Source: CALVGQ01 sp964369385 | Lineage (GTDB): Bacteria > Bacillota_I > Bacilli_A > Erysipelotrichales > Erysipelotrichaceae | NCBI GenBank assembly: GCA_964369385.1 | Contig: CAYJEY010000014.1 | Coordinates: 1 to 56,037, forward strand | Direction of reading: 5' to 3' | Length of the DNA stretch: 56,037 nucleotides | In this document: one piece after another, positions 7,827 through 16,194 of the stretch | How the letters are laid out: every line of letters begins with the position of its first letter | Position numbering within the stretch: position 1 is the stretch's first letter | Translations under genes and position numbers: made by a program | Notes under the pieces: generated by a model | Databases searched by the model: none | The model's input: only the letters and a program-made list of their open reading frames with translations | What the model was told of the DNA's origin: nothing

Positions 7827-8587
7827 TTGAGCTACTCTTCTGAACTTACAAAAGAAAGAATATTGGTATGCGCGAAAGAGGAGTTCCTTAAAAAAGGTTT
7901 TGTAGAAGCTAATTTAAGAGAAATCTCAAAAAATGCTAGAGCTACTACAGGGGCCATATACAATTATTTTAAAAGTAAAGAGGATTTGTTTGAAATGATT
8001 GTTGGTGAGTTTGCTACAAAACTATTTTCTTGTTATGCAAGTCTACACGATAGTGTATCAGAAAACTATGACTCTGCAAGTTATCAAACGATGAATGACA
8101 TTAATAAGGGAACTATGCTAATATTAGATTTAATTTATCAAAACTTTGAATTAGCAAGGTTATTATTTTGTTGTTCAAAAGGTTCAAAATATGAAAAGTT
8201 TGCAGAAAAGATGATTGAAATAGATGNNNNNNNNNNNNNNNNNNNNNNNNNNNNNNNNNNNNNNNNNNNNNNNNNNNNNNNNNNNNNNNNNNNNNNNNNN
8301 NNNNNNNNNNNNNNNNNNNNNNNNNNTGTTCAAAAGGTTCAAAATATGAAAAGTTTGCAGAAAAGATGATTGAAATAGATGAAAGATCAACAATTAAAGT
8401 AATTGAAAAAAGTGGAAAAAAGATGGAAAAGTTAGACTATTTCTTTATCCATGTTATTGCAACTTCAGGCTTAAATAATATGCTTGAAGCTATACATCAC
8501 AATCTTAGTCGTGATGAGGCTATCGAGTATATGAATAAAATCCAAATGTTTTATAGTGCAGGAAGTAAGGCAATTTTTGAACAGTAA
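7827..8587 (+). CDS. TetR-family regulator, interrupted by an assembly gap
   Basis: Transcriptional repressor family. The N-terminal HTH is clear: residues 5-50 contain LREISKNARATTGAIYNYFKSKEDLF. The start is TTG at 7827 behind GTGAGGTG; no ATG fits. The reading frame is broken by 100 N (8227-8326) flanked by an identical 55-bp sequence. Removing 155 bases (the N run plus one copy) restores a single frame and gives a normal 201-aa TetR protein, so the gene is very probably intact in the organism. It precedes a heterodimeric ABC exporter with an inverted repeat in its promoter region, the usual design of a ligand-relieved exporter repressor. Confidence 0.85.
8172..8226 (+). repeat. 55-bp sequence, copy 1 (assembly overlap)
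   Basis: Identical to 8327-8381. It ends exactly at the N run, so it is the overlapping contig end and not a biological repeat. Confidence 0.9.
8227..8326. other. Assembly gap (100 N)
   Basis: Exactly 100 N, a placeholder length for a gap of unknown size. The flanking 55-bp identity indicates the true gap is negative, meaning the contigs overlap. Confidence 0.97.
8327..8381 (+). repeat. 55-bp sequence, copy 2 (assembly overlap)
   Basis: Identical to 8172-8226. It begins at the first base after the N run. Confidence 0.9.
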
Positions 8588-8598
8588 TAAGTATTCAA

Positions 8599-8631
8599 AA
8601 AACATAAGGGAGGATAACTCCCTGTGTTTTT
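8599..8631 (+). terminator. Terminator after the TetR gene
   Basis: Imperfect stem built from aaaacataaggga and tccctgtgtttt around loop ggataac. It separates the TetR gene from the exporter promoter. Confidence 0.6.
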
Positions 8632-8637
8632 GAAAAT

Positions 8638-8659
8638 AAAGTTAACTTAAACTAACTTT
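8638..8659 (+). promoter_or_regulatory. Candidate TetR operator
   Basis: Inverted repeat with 7-bp arms aaagtta (8638-8644) and taacttt (8653-8659), total 22 bp, lying 20 bases before the ABC gene ATG. Its size and place fit an operator for the adjacent TetR protein. Binding is inferred. Confidence 0.55.
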
Positions 8660-8679
8660 ATATATTAGGGAGAGCGAAA

Positions 8680-10467
8680 ATGAAAAAACAAAAACAAAAA
8701 TCACTTTTACAAAGGCTGTATGCTTTCGCAGGAAAGTATAAGCACGCAACAAACTTGGGAATGGTTTTATCAGGTGTCAGTGCTATTATGGTAATCTTCC
8801 CAATCATCTTTATCTTTTTAGGTGTCACTGAAATCATAGAACTTTATCCAAACATCACACTTACGGAAAGTATTGTAAGAAATGCGTGGCTTGCGGTGGG
8901 AAGTGCAATAGGTGCAATGGTTATATATATGATTGCATTGATGTGTACGCATCTTGCTGCTTATCGTATTGCAAAAAATATGCGTAAAAAAGCATTGAGT
9001 CATATTATGACACTTCCTCTAGGCTTTTTTAGCGATATGGGAAGTGGTAAGCTTCGAAGAATTATAGATGGAAGCGCATCAGCTACTGAGACATATCTTG
9101 CGCACCAGTTGCCTGATCTTGTTGGTGCGTATGTTACTCCAATCGCCGTTATAGTAATTCTATTTGTGTTTGATTGGAGACTAGGCCTAATTAGTTTAAT
9201 ACCCCTGATTTTGGCAGCAGTTTCGATGATGTCAGGAATGGGGAAAGGTCAACCTGAAAGAATTAAACAGTATCAATCTGCACTTGAAAATATGAATAAC
9301 GAGGCAACTGAATACGTACGAGGGATTCCTGTTGTGAAAACTTTTAATCAAAGCATTTTTTCATTCGAACGTTTTTATAATGTTATTAATGATTATAAAA
9401 AATACGTGTCACAGTACGCCTATCGGATGAGAATGCCAATGACATTGTTTCAAGTATTTCTTGCTAGTACACCAATATTCTTAGTTTTATCATCGATACT
9501 AATGATCACTGGACAAAATGATATGAAAGATTTTTTCCTTAACTTTTTCTTTTATTTAATATTTACTCCAATCTCATCACTGATGCTTATGAAAATTATG
9601 TGGGTAATGCAACATTCAATGCTTGCTAATGACGCGGTAGAAAGAATTGAAAAACTAATGAACGAGAAGCCATTAGCAAGTACAACATCGCCAAAAGTTC
9701 CACAGAATGCAGATGTCAGCTTAGAAGATGTCACATTCACCTATCCAAATAGTGAAAAGAATGCAGTTGAGGGTGTAACAATCAACATTAAACAAGGACA
9801 AACTGTTGCATTTGTAGGACCTTCTGGTGGAGGGAAAACTACTCTTGCGACACTTATTCCAAGATTTTGGGATGTAGATAGTGGATGCGTTAAAATTGGT
9901 GGTGTCAATATTCAAGATATTGATAATGCAGAACTTATGAAAAATATTTCTTTTGTTTTCCAAAATACAAATCTTTACAAAGCAAGTATTTTAGATAATC
10001 TTCGTGAAGGCAAACCTGATGCTTCTAAAGAAGAAGTTGAAAATGCATTAAAAGCGGCAAGATGTGAAGATATTATTGCTAAGCTTCCAAATGGTGTTGA
10101 CACTGTCTATGGAACAAAGGGAGTTTACTTATCGGGAGGAGAAGCCCAAAGAATCGCACTGGCTAGAGCAATTTTGCGTGATGCTCCGATTGTCTTACTT
10201 GATGAAGCGACCGCTTTTGCAGATCCTGAAAACGAACATCAAATTCAACTAGCCATGAGCGAGCTTACTAAGGGAAAAACTGTGCTAATGATTGCCCACA
10301 GACTTTCTACTATAAAAAATGTTGACATGATATATGTAATTGAAAATGGAAAAGTTGTAGAGCAAGGGACACATGTTGAACTTGTCAACAATAAAGGATT
10401 ATACAGTGAAATGTGGGCTGAGTACAACAATACATTTATTTGGAAAGAAAGTGAGGTAGTTGCATAA
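8680..10467 (+). CDS. ABC exporter half-transporter (subunit 1)
   Basis: 595-aa fusion of a six-helix membrane domain (about residues 20-310) and a nucleotide-binding domain (about 345-580). ATPase motifs are Walker A GPSGGGKTT, signature LSGGEAQR, Walker B IVLLDEAT and H-loop IAHRLST. The post-Walker-B sequence AFADPENE departs from the common SSLD form of the D-loop; I recall this form from YbtP/IrtA-type exporters, but that parallel is from memory. RBS AGGGAGAG precedes ATG 8680. The stop codon overlaps the ATG of the second half-transporter by one base, so the two are made together as a heterodimer. Confidence 0.9.
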   Translation: MKKQKQKSLLQRLYAFAGKYKHATNLGMVLSGVSAIMVIFPIIFIFLGVTEIIELYPNITLTESIVRNAWLAVGSAIGAMVIYMIALMCTHLAAYRIAKNMRKKALSHIMTLPLGFFSDMGSGKLRRIIDGSASATETYLAHQLPDLVGAYVTPIAVIVILFVFDWRLGLISLIPLILAAVSMMSGMGKGQPERIKQYQSALENMNNEATEYVRGIPVVKTFNQSIFSFERFYNVINDYKKYVSQYAYRMRMPMTLFQVFLASTPIFLVLSSILMITGQNDMKDFFLNFFFYLIFTPISSLMLMKIMWVMQHSMLANDAVERIEKLMNEKPLASTTSPKVPQNADVSLEDVTFTYPNSEKNAVEGVTINIKQGQTVAFVGPSGGGKTTLATLIPRFWDVDSGCVKIGGVNIQDIDNAELMKNISFVFQNTNLYKASILDNLREGKPDASKEEVENALKAARCEDIIAKLPNGVDTVYGTKGVYLSGGEAQRIALARAILRDAPIVLLDEATAFADPENEHQIQLAMSELTKGKTVLMIAHRLSTIKNVDMIYVIENGKVVEQGTHVELVNNKGLYSEMWAEYNNTFIWKESEVVA

Positions 10468-12212
10468 TGAAAGCATTTTTAAAAAAAGTATTTGCCCTAA
10501 CTGATAAGGGGGCAAGCGAACTTCTTAAAGCGAGTATTATCACTATTCTTATCAATTTGGTGATAATGGCTGTAAGTGCAATTTCATATTATTTTATTAG
10601 AGATACATTAATTCCAATTTTAGAAGGAAGCGAACCAATATATACGATGTTATTGTATATCGGCTATGCTCTATTCATCTTTCTATTACTTAGTGTATTA
10701 TATTATTTTCAATATAACTTTTGTTACATTTCAGCATATGAAGAAAGTGCTAACATGCGTATCTCACTTGGGGAAACATTAAGAACATTACCACTTTCAT
10801 TTTTTGGGAAAAAGGACTTATCAGATCTGACGAATACGCTTCTAAGTGATGTAGCTATGATGGAAAACGCGTTTTCTCATTTTATTCCAGGATTCATCGG
10901 GTCAGTTATTTCGACAATCATTATGGGGCTTGGGATGTTTATCTTTGACTGGAGACTTGCTGCTTCACTAACATGGGTAATTCCAGTATCGTTTTTACTT
11001 TGCGTTATGAGCAAAAAACTATTAGATTACTATGTGGTAAAGACGAAGACACTTCATCTAACTTATCTTGATAAAATTCAAGAATGTTTAGAGAATGTGA
11101 AGGATATCAAAGCAAACAATAGAGAAAATACACACTTAAAAATCATGGACACTCATTTTGATCAGCATGAAAGCATGAGTATGAAAAGTGAGTTTGTCAC
11201 AGGTACATTTGTGAATTTGTCACAAATGATTTTAAAACTAGGAATCGCGACAACGATGATCGTTGGAGTTAGTCTATTAGCAACAGGAGAAGTAGATTTA
11301 TTAACATTTCTTGTCTTTCTAATGATAGCATCGAGAATTTATGATCCACTTGCAGGTGCACTTGTAAATTTGGCAGGAATATTTATCTCATTAAACAGTG
11401 TGGATAGAATGAAAAACTTTGAAAATACAAAAGTACAGACTGGGAAAGAAACCATGACACCACAAGGATACGATATCAATTTTAATAATGTTAGTTTTGC
11501 TTATGACACGAGTGATACAGTATTAAATGGAGTAAGCTTCATCGCGAAACAAGGGGAAGTCACAGCACTTGTGGGCCCTTCAGGTAGTGGTAAAAGTACA
11601 GCTATGAAATTAGTTGCCCGCTTTTGGGATGTCACAGGTGGGAGCATTACAATTGGTGGAGAAGACGTAAAGACGGTTAACCGGGAAACTTTACTTAAGG
11701 AGATTTCTATCGTTTTTCAAGATGTTACATTATTCAATAATACGGTGATGGAAAACATCAGAATAGGTAAAAAAGGAGCAACAGACGAAGAAGTCACTGA
11801 AGCAGCTAAAAATGCAATGTGTCATGACTTTATAATGAGTATGCCTAATGCTTATCAAACACTTATTGGAGAAAATGGCTCGAAGCTCTCAGGTGGAGAA
11901 CGACAACGATTATCAATTGCTAGAGCACTTTTAAAAGATGCTCCTATTGTACTTCTTGACGAGGCAACTTCGTCTTTAGATATTCAAAATGAGAGCAAAG
12001 TACAGGCTGCAATTTCAAAGTTGACAAAAAACAAAACAGTTATTGTTATAGCTCATAGAATGAGAACTATTGCCGGTGCAAATAAAATTGTTTTATTAAA
12101 AGAAGGGAACATTTCAGCAGAGGGAAAACATGCTGAAATGTTAGAAAAATCATCTGATTATGAAAATATGATTAATCTACAAATAGAAAGTACAAATTGG
12201 ATGCTTAAGTAA
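10467..12212 (+). CDS. ABC exporter half-transporter (subunit 2)
   Basis: 581-aa partner of the preceding gene, with a membrane domain followed by an ATPase domain. Motifs are Walker A GPSGSGKST, signature LSGGERQR, Walker B IVLLDEATSSLD and H-loop IAHRMRT, all intact. The start overlaps the upstream stop (taATG), indicating coupled translation. The pair probably exports a small molecule or peptide; no substrate can be read from sequence. The following genes (broken ATP-grasp, membrane protein, methyltransferase, hydrolase-like) run in the same direction and may belong to the same functional block. Confidence 0.9.
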   Translation: MKAFLKKVFALTDKGASELLKASIITILINLVIMAVSAISYYFIRDTLIPILEGSEPIYTMLLYIGYALFIFLLLSVLYYFQYNFCYISAYEESANMRISLGETLRTLPLSFFGKKDLSDLTNTLLSDVAMMENAFSHFIPGFIGSVISTIIMGLGMFIFDWRLAASLTWVIPVSFLLCVMSKKLLDYYVVKTKTLHLTYLDKIQECLENVKDIKANNRENTHLKIMDTHFDQHESMSMKSEFVTGTFVNLSQMILKLGIATTMIVGVSLLATGEVDLLTFLVFLMIASRIYDPLAGALVNLAGIFISLNSVDRMKNFENTKVQTGKETMTPQGYDINFNNVSFAYDTSDTVLNGVSFIAKQGEVTALVGPSGSGKSTAMKLVARFWDVTGGSITIGGEDVKTVNRETLLKEISIVFQDVTLFNNTVMENIRIGKKGATDEEVTEAAKNAMCHDFIMSMPNAYQTLIGENGSKLSGGERQRLSIARALLKDAPIVLLDEATSSLDIQNESKVQAAISKLTKNKTVIVIAHRMRTIAGANKIVLLKEGNISAEGKHAEMLEKSSDYENMINLQIESTNWMLK

Positions 12213-12217
12213 GTTTT

Positions 12218-13044
12218 ATGAAAAAATATAAAATATTAATACTAAGTAATCATGGTGGCAGTGGACTAATAGAGGATACGATTCTAAAAAATGCATTTGA
12301 AAAGGATGGGCATTCAACAACTTTAGAAACTGTAGGATATGATAAAAAACTGGATGATATGTATGATGTCATCATAAGAAGAAATACATGGGTATTAAAT
12401 GAGGCAGACACATTTGATTTGGAAATAAAAAACAAGATTTTAACTGAAAGACTAGTTAGTAAAAATAAAAAAACAGTCAATTTAATAGGGCTTGATGGAC
12501 TTGGTAAAAAATATTTGTGTGAGATATTTCAAGAAAATGATGATGTTATACCCACTATTAATACAATAGAGAAATTACATCTAATATCTAAATCAAAAAA
12601 TATGTCATTAAAGACATCAAGTCATTTGGAAATGGGTTCTTTCAAAGAATTGTAAAAAGTGAGGAGCTATTAGGAACCTACAAGGAAGGGGATATTATTC
12701 AACCTTTGATGATTTTCGTTGCCGAAGTACAGTTCTATTTTGTTGCAGATAAATTATTATATACATTTGAGTAAACACCTTCAAAATATCCGAGCTATCC
12801 TGAACCCAAATTAATTGAGTTAAGTGAAAAGGAAAAAATGCTTGCAATTAAATATGCAAAATATTCTAAATTAAAATATGGTTTTCAAAGAATTGATTTC
12901 ATTAGATTAGAAGATGGAAGCTTGTTACTAATGGAAATCGAAGATCATGCAGCTTTTATGAATTTACAAAGCTTGCCTTATGAATTGCGACGCACTGTGT
13001 TAGAAGAGTATAAGAAAAATATATATGAGCTATTAAAGGAATAA
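12218..13044 (+). pseudogene. ATP-grasp-like gene broken by a frameshift and a stop codon
   Basis: Three consecutive pieces read as one protein. Frame 1 runs from ATG 12218 to about 12600. The homologous frame then continues from the A6 run at 12595-12600 with K-K-Y-V-I-K-D-I-K-S-F-G-N-G, the classic lysine strand of ATP-grasp enzymes. An in-frame TAA at 12772-12774 interrupts it, and it resumes to 13044 with GFQRIDF and LLLMEIED, the metal-binding end of the fold. One lost A in an A7 run plus one nonsense change would explain everything. The intact protein would be about 275 aa and resemble glutathione-synthetase/RimK-type ligases. A single sequencing error could cause the frameshift but not both lesions. 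Confidence 0.65.
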
Positions 13045-13073
13045 AATACATATATATAAGTAAAGGAGTACTT

Positions 13074-13745
13074 ATGGAGATAAATTTAATATATTCAATT
13101 CTAGGTTTAATTGGTGGGGTGATATGTGCTATTGGTGATATTCTGTTAGATTTAAAAGGTAAAGATAATATTAAAGTGAAAAACTCTTTAATTATTGAAT
13201 CTAATTGGACAAAAATGGCAAATTGGAGGTTTAAACTATCAATTGTATTTGGATTTGTTGGATCTTTTATGTATAGTCTAGGGATTTATTCTCTAGGAAG
13301 GCAACTTTTGTTAGTTGATGAAAAATTATCAGAGGCAATGATTATATTTTCGATATTAACGGCAATGTCAGGATTTTTTATACATAGTTTAATTTGTATA
13401 TGCCCAATTATATATAAAGCTGTGTTAAAAGGTAAGGATGAAGATTTAGCTGAGCATTCTATAAATGAGCTTGTTTCGTCAGTGAAAAATATTTTTGGTG
13501 TATTATATTTATTTATAATCATGGCACCAACGTGTTTAACCATCTTTTGTATTGTTAGCGGATTACTTAGCGTACCAAGTTGGTTTGTCTTATTAAATCC
13601 TTTGGTGTTTTTATTGATTGGGCTTAGTCTTAAAGTGATAAAAAGAGAGTGGTTTTATGAATTGCCTTCAATTTGTATGCCAAGTTTGGGTCTTGGTATG
13701 TTTGGCGTCATTGGCATTATCAATTTAATAGAAAAAGGAGTATAG
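13074..13745 (+). CDS. Polytopic membrane protein (possibly DUF6796)
   Basis: 223-aa hydrophobic protein with about six membrane segments. It opens with GLIGGVICAIGDILLDLKGKDN, a motif I associate with the uncharacterised DUF6796 group; the assignment is from memory. AAAGGAG precedes ATG 13074. It lies 29 bases after the broken ATP-grasp gene and 39 bases before the methyltransferase frame, in an all-plus-strand run. Function unknown; in this setting it could assist export or immunity to the exported compound. Confidence 0.6.
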   Translation: MEINLIYSILGLIGGVICAIGDILLDLKGKDNIKVKNSLIIESNWTKMANWRFKLSIVFGFVGSFMYSLGIYSLGRQLLLVDEKLSEAMIIFSILTAMSGFFIHSLICICPIIYKAVLKGKDEDLAEHSINELVSSVKNIFGVLYLFIIMAPTCLTIFCIVSGLLSVPSWFVLLNPLVFLLIGLSLKVIKREWFYELPSICMPSLGLGMFGVIGIINLIEKGV

Positions 13746-13754
13746 AAAAAGGAG
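13728..13754 (+). repeat. 13-bp tandem direct repeat at a gene junction
   Basis: atagaaaaaggag occurs at 13728-13740 and 13742-13754 (period 14). It covers the end of the membrane-protein gene and the ribosome-binding region of the methyltransferase gene, and looks like a recent small duplication. Confidence 0.8.
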
Positions 13755-13784
13755 AAAGATAAATTAAATGGAGTTCCTGACACT

Positions 13785-14558
13785 TTGTTCATTCCTCTTG
13801 TGGCGCGCATATACATTTCGAAAAGATTTCCACAATACTTTTATGACGAAAAGGCACTTAGTTTAGAAAGTGTACTTCCACAAAACGTCATAAGTGAAAA
13901 AAGCAGTGAGTATGCCATGATGGGTTCTGCTTCAAGAGCGGTAAATATGGATAAAATTGTTTCAGACTTTGTAGATAGGCATGACAAGGCCAATGTTGTT
14001 TGCATCGGATGTGGACTTGAGACCATGGCTTTTAGACTTAGCCATTTATCTGAAAAAGCTCATTTTTATGAGGTTGATTTTCCTTCTGTAATTAGTAACA
14101 GAGAAATGGTGTTAGGGAAACTGTCAAATGAAACATTAATCGAAGGAAATGCAAATGAAATAGATTTTTCACAGTATGTTGATTGCGATATCTCAACCAT
14201 TTTTGTGGTAGCAGGAGTCTTTCATTATTTCAAAGAGCATGAAGTTTTAGAACTTATAACAAAACTAAAAAGTCAGTTTAATAACTCTGAAATCCTATTT
14301 GATGCTACTGATGAATATGGAATAAATTATGTAAATAAATATGTGAAGAAGACAGGGAATACAAATGCAAAGATGTATTTTTATATAAATGATCCGAAAC
14401 AATTTGCGAATATAGCCAACATATCGTTAATATCTGCAAGTGGATTTTATGAGAATGTCGCAAAGGAACATCGAAAAAAAATGAAATTCTATACTAAAAT
14501 TGCAATGAAAATAGCTGACAATAAAATGCATGCTATGATACTTAGGTATAAACTTTAA
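13785..14558 (+). CDS. Class I SAM-dependent methyltransferase, PPM1/LCM-like, start uncertain
   Basis: Methyltransferase of the leucine carboxyl methyltransferase-like family, also found as O-methyltransferases in polyketide clusters. Evidence is the SAM loop VVCIGCGLETMAFRL, the acidic VDFPSVI strand and the N-terminal family block TLFIPLVARI. The first possible initiation codon in frame is TTG 13785, which lies inside that N-terminal block and has no RBS. The frame stays open upstream to 13746 and encodes plausible family sequence (KLNGVPDT) but has no ATG, GTG or TTG. The start codon may have been lost, so the gene could be inactive or poorly translated. A good RBS (AAAGGAG) sits at 13749-13754 with no usable start after it. 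Confidence 0.65.
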   Translation: MFIPLVARIYISKRFPQYFYDEKALSLESVLPQNVISEKSSEYAMMGSASRAVNMDKIVSDFVDRHDKANVVCIGCGLETMAFRLSHLSEKAHFYEVDFPSVISNREMVLGKLSNETLIEGNANEIDFSQYVDCDISTIFVVAGVFHYFKEHEVLELITKLKSQFNNSEILFDATDEYGINYVNKYVKKTGNTNAKMYFYINDPKQFANIANISLISASGFYENVAKEHRKKMKFYTKIAMKIADNKMHAMILRYKL

Positions 14559-14571
14559 AGGTGGTGGTAAG

Positions 14572-15177
14572 ATGGTGAGAAATCAATTTTTATTTCAGGC
14601 GAAAACACTATTGATTGATAGTTACGGAACTGAAAAAGGAGAATTAATTGCGAAGTGCTCTTTGACTAGTTTTTTAGAACTGTGCAAAGAGAATGAACTT
14701 GAATCCAAAAAAATGTATCCGTATACTAGGGGGAAAATATACCCATGTATAGCTATCTTAGATGCACAAGTACAAAATGGTGTAAGTAGAGAAGAAGCGA
14801 TCGCATTTAATTTTAAGTTTATTGAGTGGCGTAGTTATGAAGGTGCAAAAATTGTATCAAAAATTATGAAAATACCAGGAGTTTATAAAAAAATGCCTGT
14901 CTTCTTTGGGAATATGACAAAGAAAAAGTTTGGTGTAAAACAAAACTTTGAAGCTACGTTTTATGAGGTCTCTTCTAAAAAAATGCGATTTGATATGACT
15001 AAGTGCCCGTATGCGGATTTGTTAAAAAGATATGGATATCCCGAAATCACAAAAGCATTTTGTAGAGGAGATGACATTGTGTATGGGAATATGCATGAAA
15101 AACTTGTGTGGGAAAGAACAAAAACGATTGGTGATGGGAATGAATGTTGTGACTTTAAACTAACATTAAAAGAATAG
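14572..15177 (+). CDS. L-2-amino-thiazoline-4-carboxylic acid hydrolase-like protein
   Basis: 201-aa protein matching the ATC-hydrolase-like family (PF14196 type). The diagnostic C-terminal pattern is present: FDMTKCPYADL, then EITKAFCRGDD, then RTKTIGDGNECCDF, with conserved cysteines and acids. The founding enzyme opens a thiazoline ring on the route to cysteine, but most relatives are uncharacterised. ATG 14572 follows GGTGG; it starts 14 bases after the methyltransferase stop. It closes the TetR/ABC block and is followed by a 188-base AT-rich stretch in which I see no feature. Confidence 0.7.
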   Translation: MVRNQFLFQAKTLLIDSYGTEKGELIAKCSLTSFLELCKENELESKKMYPYTRGKIYPCIAILDAQVQNGVSREEAIAFNFKFIEWRSYEGAKIVSKIMKIPGVYKKMPVFFGNMTKKKFGVKQNFEATFYEVSSKKMRFDMTKCPYADLLKRYGYPEITKAFCRGDDIVYGNMHEKLVWERTKTIGDGNECCDFKLTLKE

Positions 15178-15364
15178 TAATAGATATACTCTGATAAACA
15201 AAAAGCATAAATCTATCTTAATATAAGGATTTATATGTAAATAGTATTAAAAATATAAAAATTCGAATTTATTTGAGCATTTGTCTATACATCTAAGCAA
15301 TTTAAAAATAAAATAATAGTAATAAAGAAAAATAAGATAAGCTCTAGATTAAGGGGGAATGTAA

Positions 15365-16168
15365 ATGGATGAGAATATTATTTTTGCGTTTTCACTAACG
15401 CTTTTTGCAGGATTATCCACAGGAATAGGAAGTCTAATATCAATTTTTGCTAAAAAAACAAATACAAAATTATTGTCATATGCACTTGGGTTTTCAGCCG
15501 GGGTTATGTTATATGTCTCTTTTGTTGAAATTTTACCAAAATCCATTGAATCTCTAGCACTTGTTTATGGTGCTAAACAAAGCGAATGGCTCGGAGTCTT
15601 GGGATTTTTTGTAGGAATATTGATTATTGGTATCATCGACCATTTAATTCCAGAGTCAAATAATCCTCATGAACTCCATAGTGTAGAAGAGATGGATGGT
15701 AAGAGTGAGCATCATAAAAACAGTTTAATGCGTATGGGTGTATTTACTGCTCTAGCGATTGCTATTCATAATTTTCCTGAGGGCCTTGCTACCTTTAGCG
15801 CAGCGTTAGCCGATCCTAGTTTAGGTGTTTCGATTGCACTAGCGATTGCCATACACAATATCCCTGAGGGAGTTGCAGTAGCTATACCGATCTATTATGC
15901 AACGCAGGATCGTAAAAAAGCGTTCACTTATTCTTTCCTGTCTGGCTTATCTGAGCCGGTGGGTGCAATTATTGGGTATTTGTTGCTCTCTAACATTTTT
16001 AATGAAGCGACTTTGGGTGTGGTATTCTCTCTTGTTGCAGGGATTATGGTATACATTAGCCTAGATGAACTTTTACCCGCTGCCCGTGAGTATGGGGAAT
16101 CTCATATATCAATGTATGGTATGGTATCTGGTATGCTATTGATGTCGTTAAGTTTATTGTTGTTATAA
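15365..16168 (+). CDS. zupT: ZIP-family zinc/metal transporter
   Basis: 267-aa divalent metal importer of the ZIP family, closest in length and motifs to ZupT. There are eight membrane segments. The metal-binding helices carry HNFPEG and HNIPEG, the paired family signatures. A short His/Asp/Glu-rich loop lies between segments 3 and 4 (about residues 95-120). AAGGGGGAA precedes ATG 15365. It is a single gene closed by a terminator shared with the convergent phosphatase gene. No Zur-type site was recognised upstream. Confidence 0.9.
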   Translation: MDENIIFAFSLTLFAGLSTGIGSLISIFAKKTNTKLLSYALGFSAGVMLYVSFVEILPKSIESLALVYGAKQSEWLGVLGFFVGILIIGIIDHLIPESNNPHELHSVEEMDGKSEHHKNSLMRMGVFTALAIAIHNFPEGLATFSAALADPSLGVSIALAIAIHNIPEGVAVAIPIYYATQDRKKAFTYSFLSGLSEPVGAIIGYLLLSNIFNEATLGVVFSLVAGIMVYISLDELLPAAREYGESHISMYGMVSGMLLMSLSLLLL

Positions 16169-16170
16169 AA

Positions 16171-16194
16171 AAAATCGCTCTTGCGATTTTTTAT
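16171..16194. terminator. Bidirectional terminator
   Basis: Stem aaaatcgc (16171-16178) / gcgatttt (16183-16190), loop tctt, flanked by A and T tracts. It separates zupT from the convergent HAD gene. Confidence 0.85.

Noticed and set aside
8172..8381. 55-bp direct repeat as a biological repeat or attachment site
   Set aside because: Both copies abut a 100-N placeholder exactly, and merging them restores the reading frame, so it is an assembly overlap.
8184..8393. Minus-strand frame spanning the N run
   Set aside because: It exists only because N was translated as X; it has no support in real bases.
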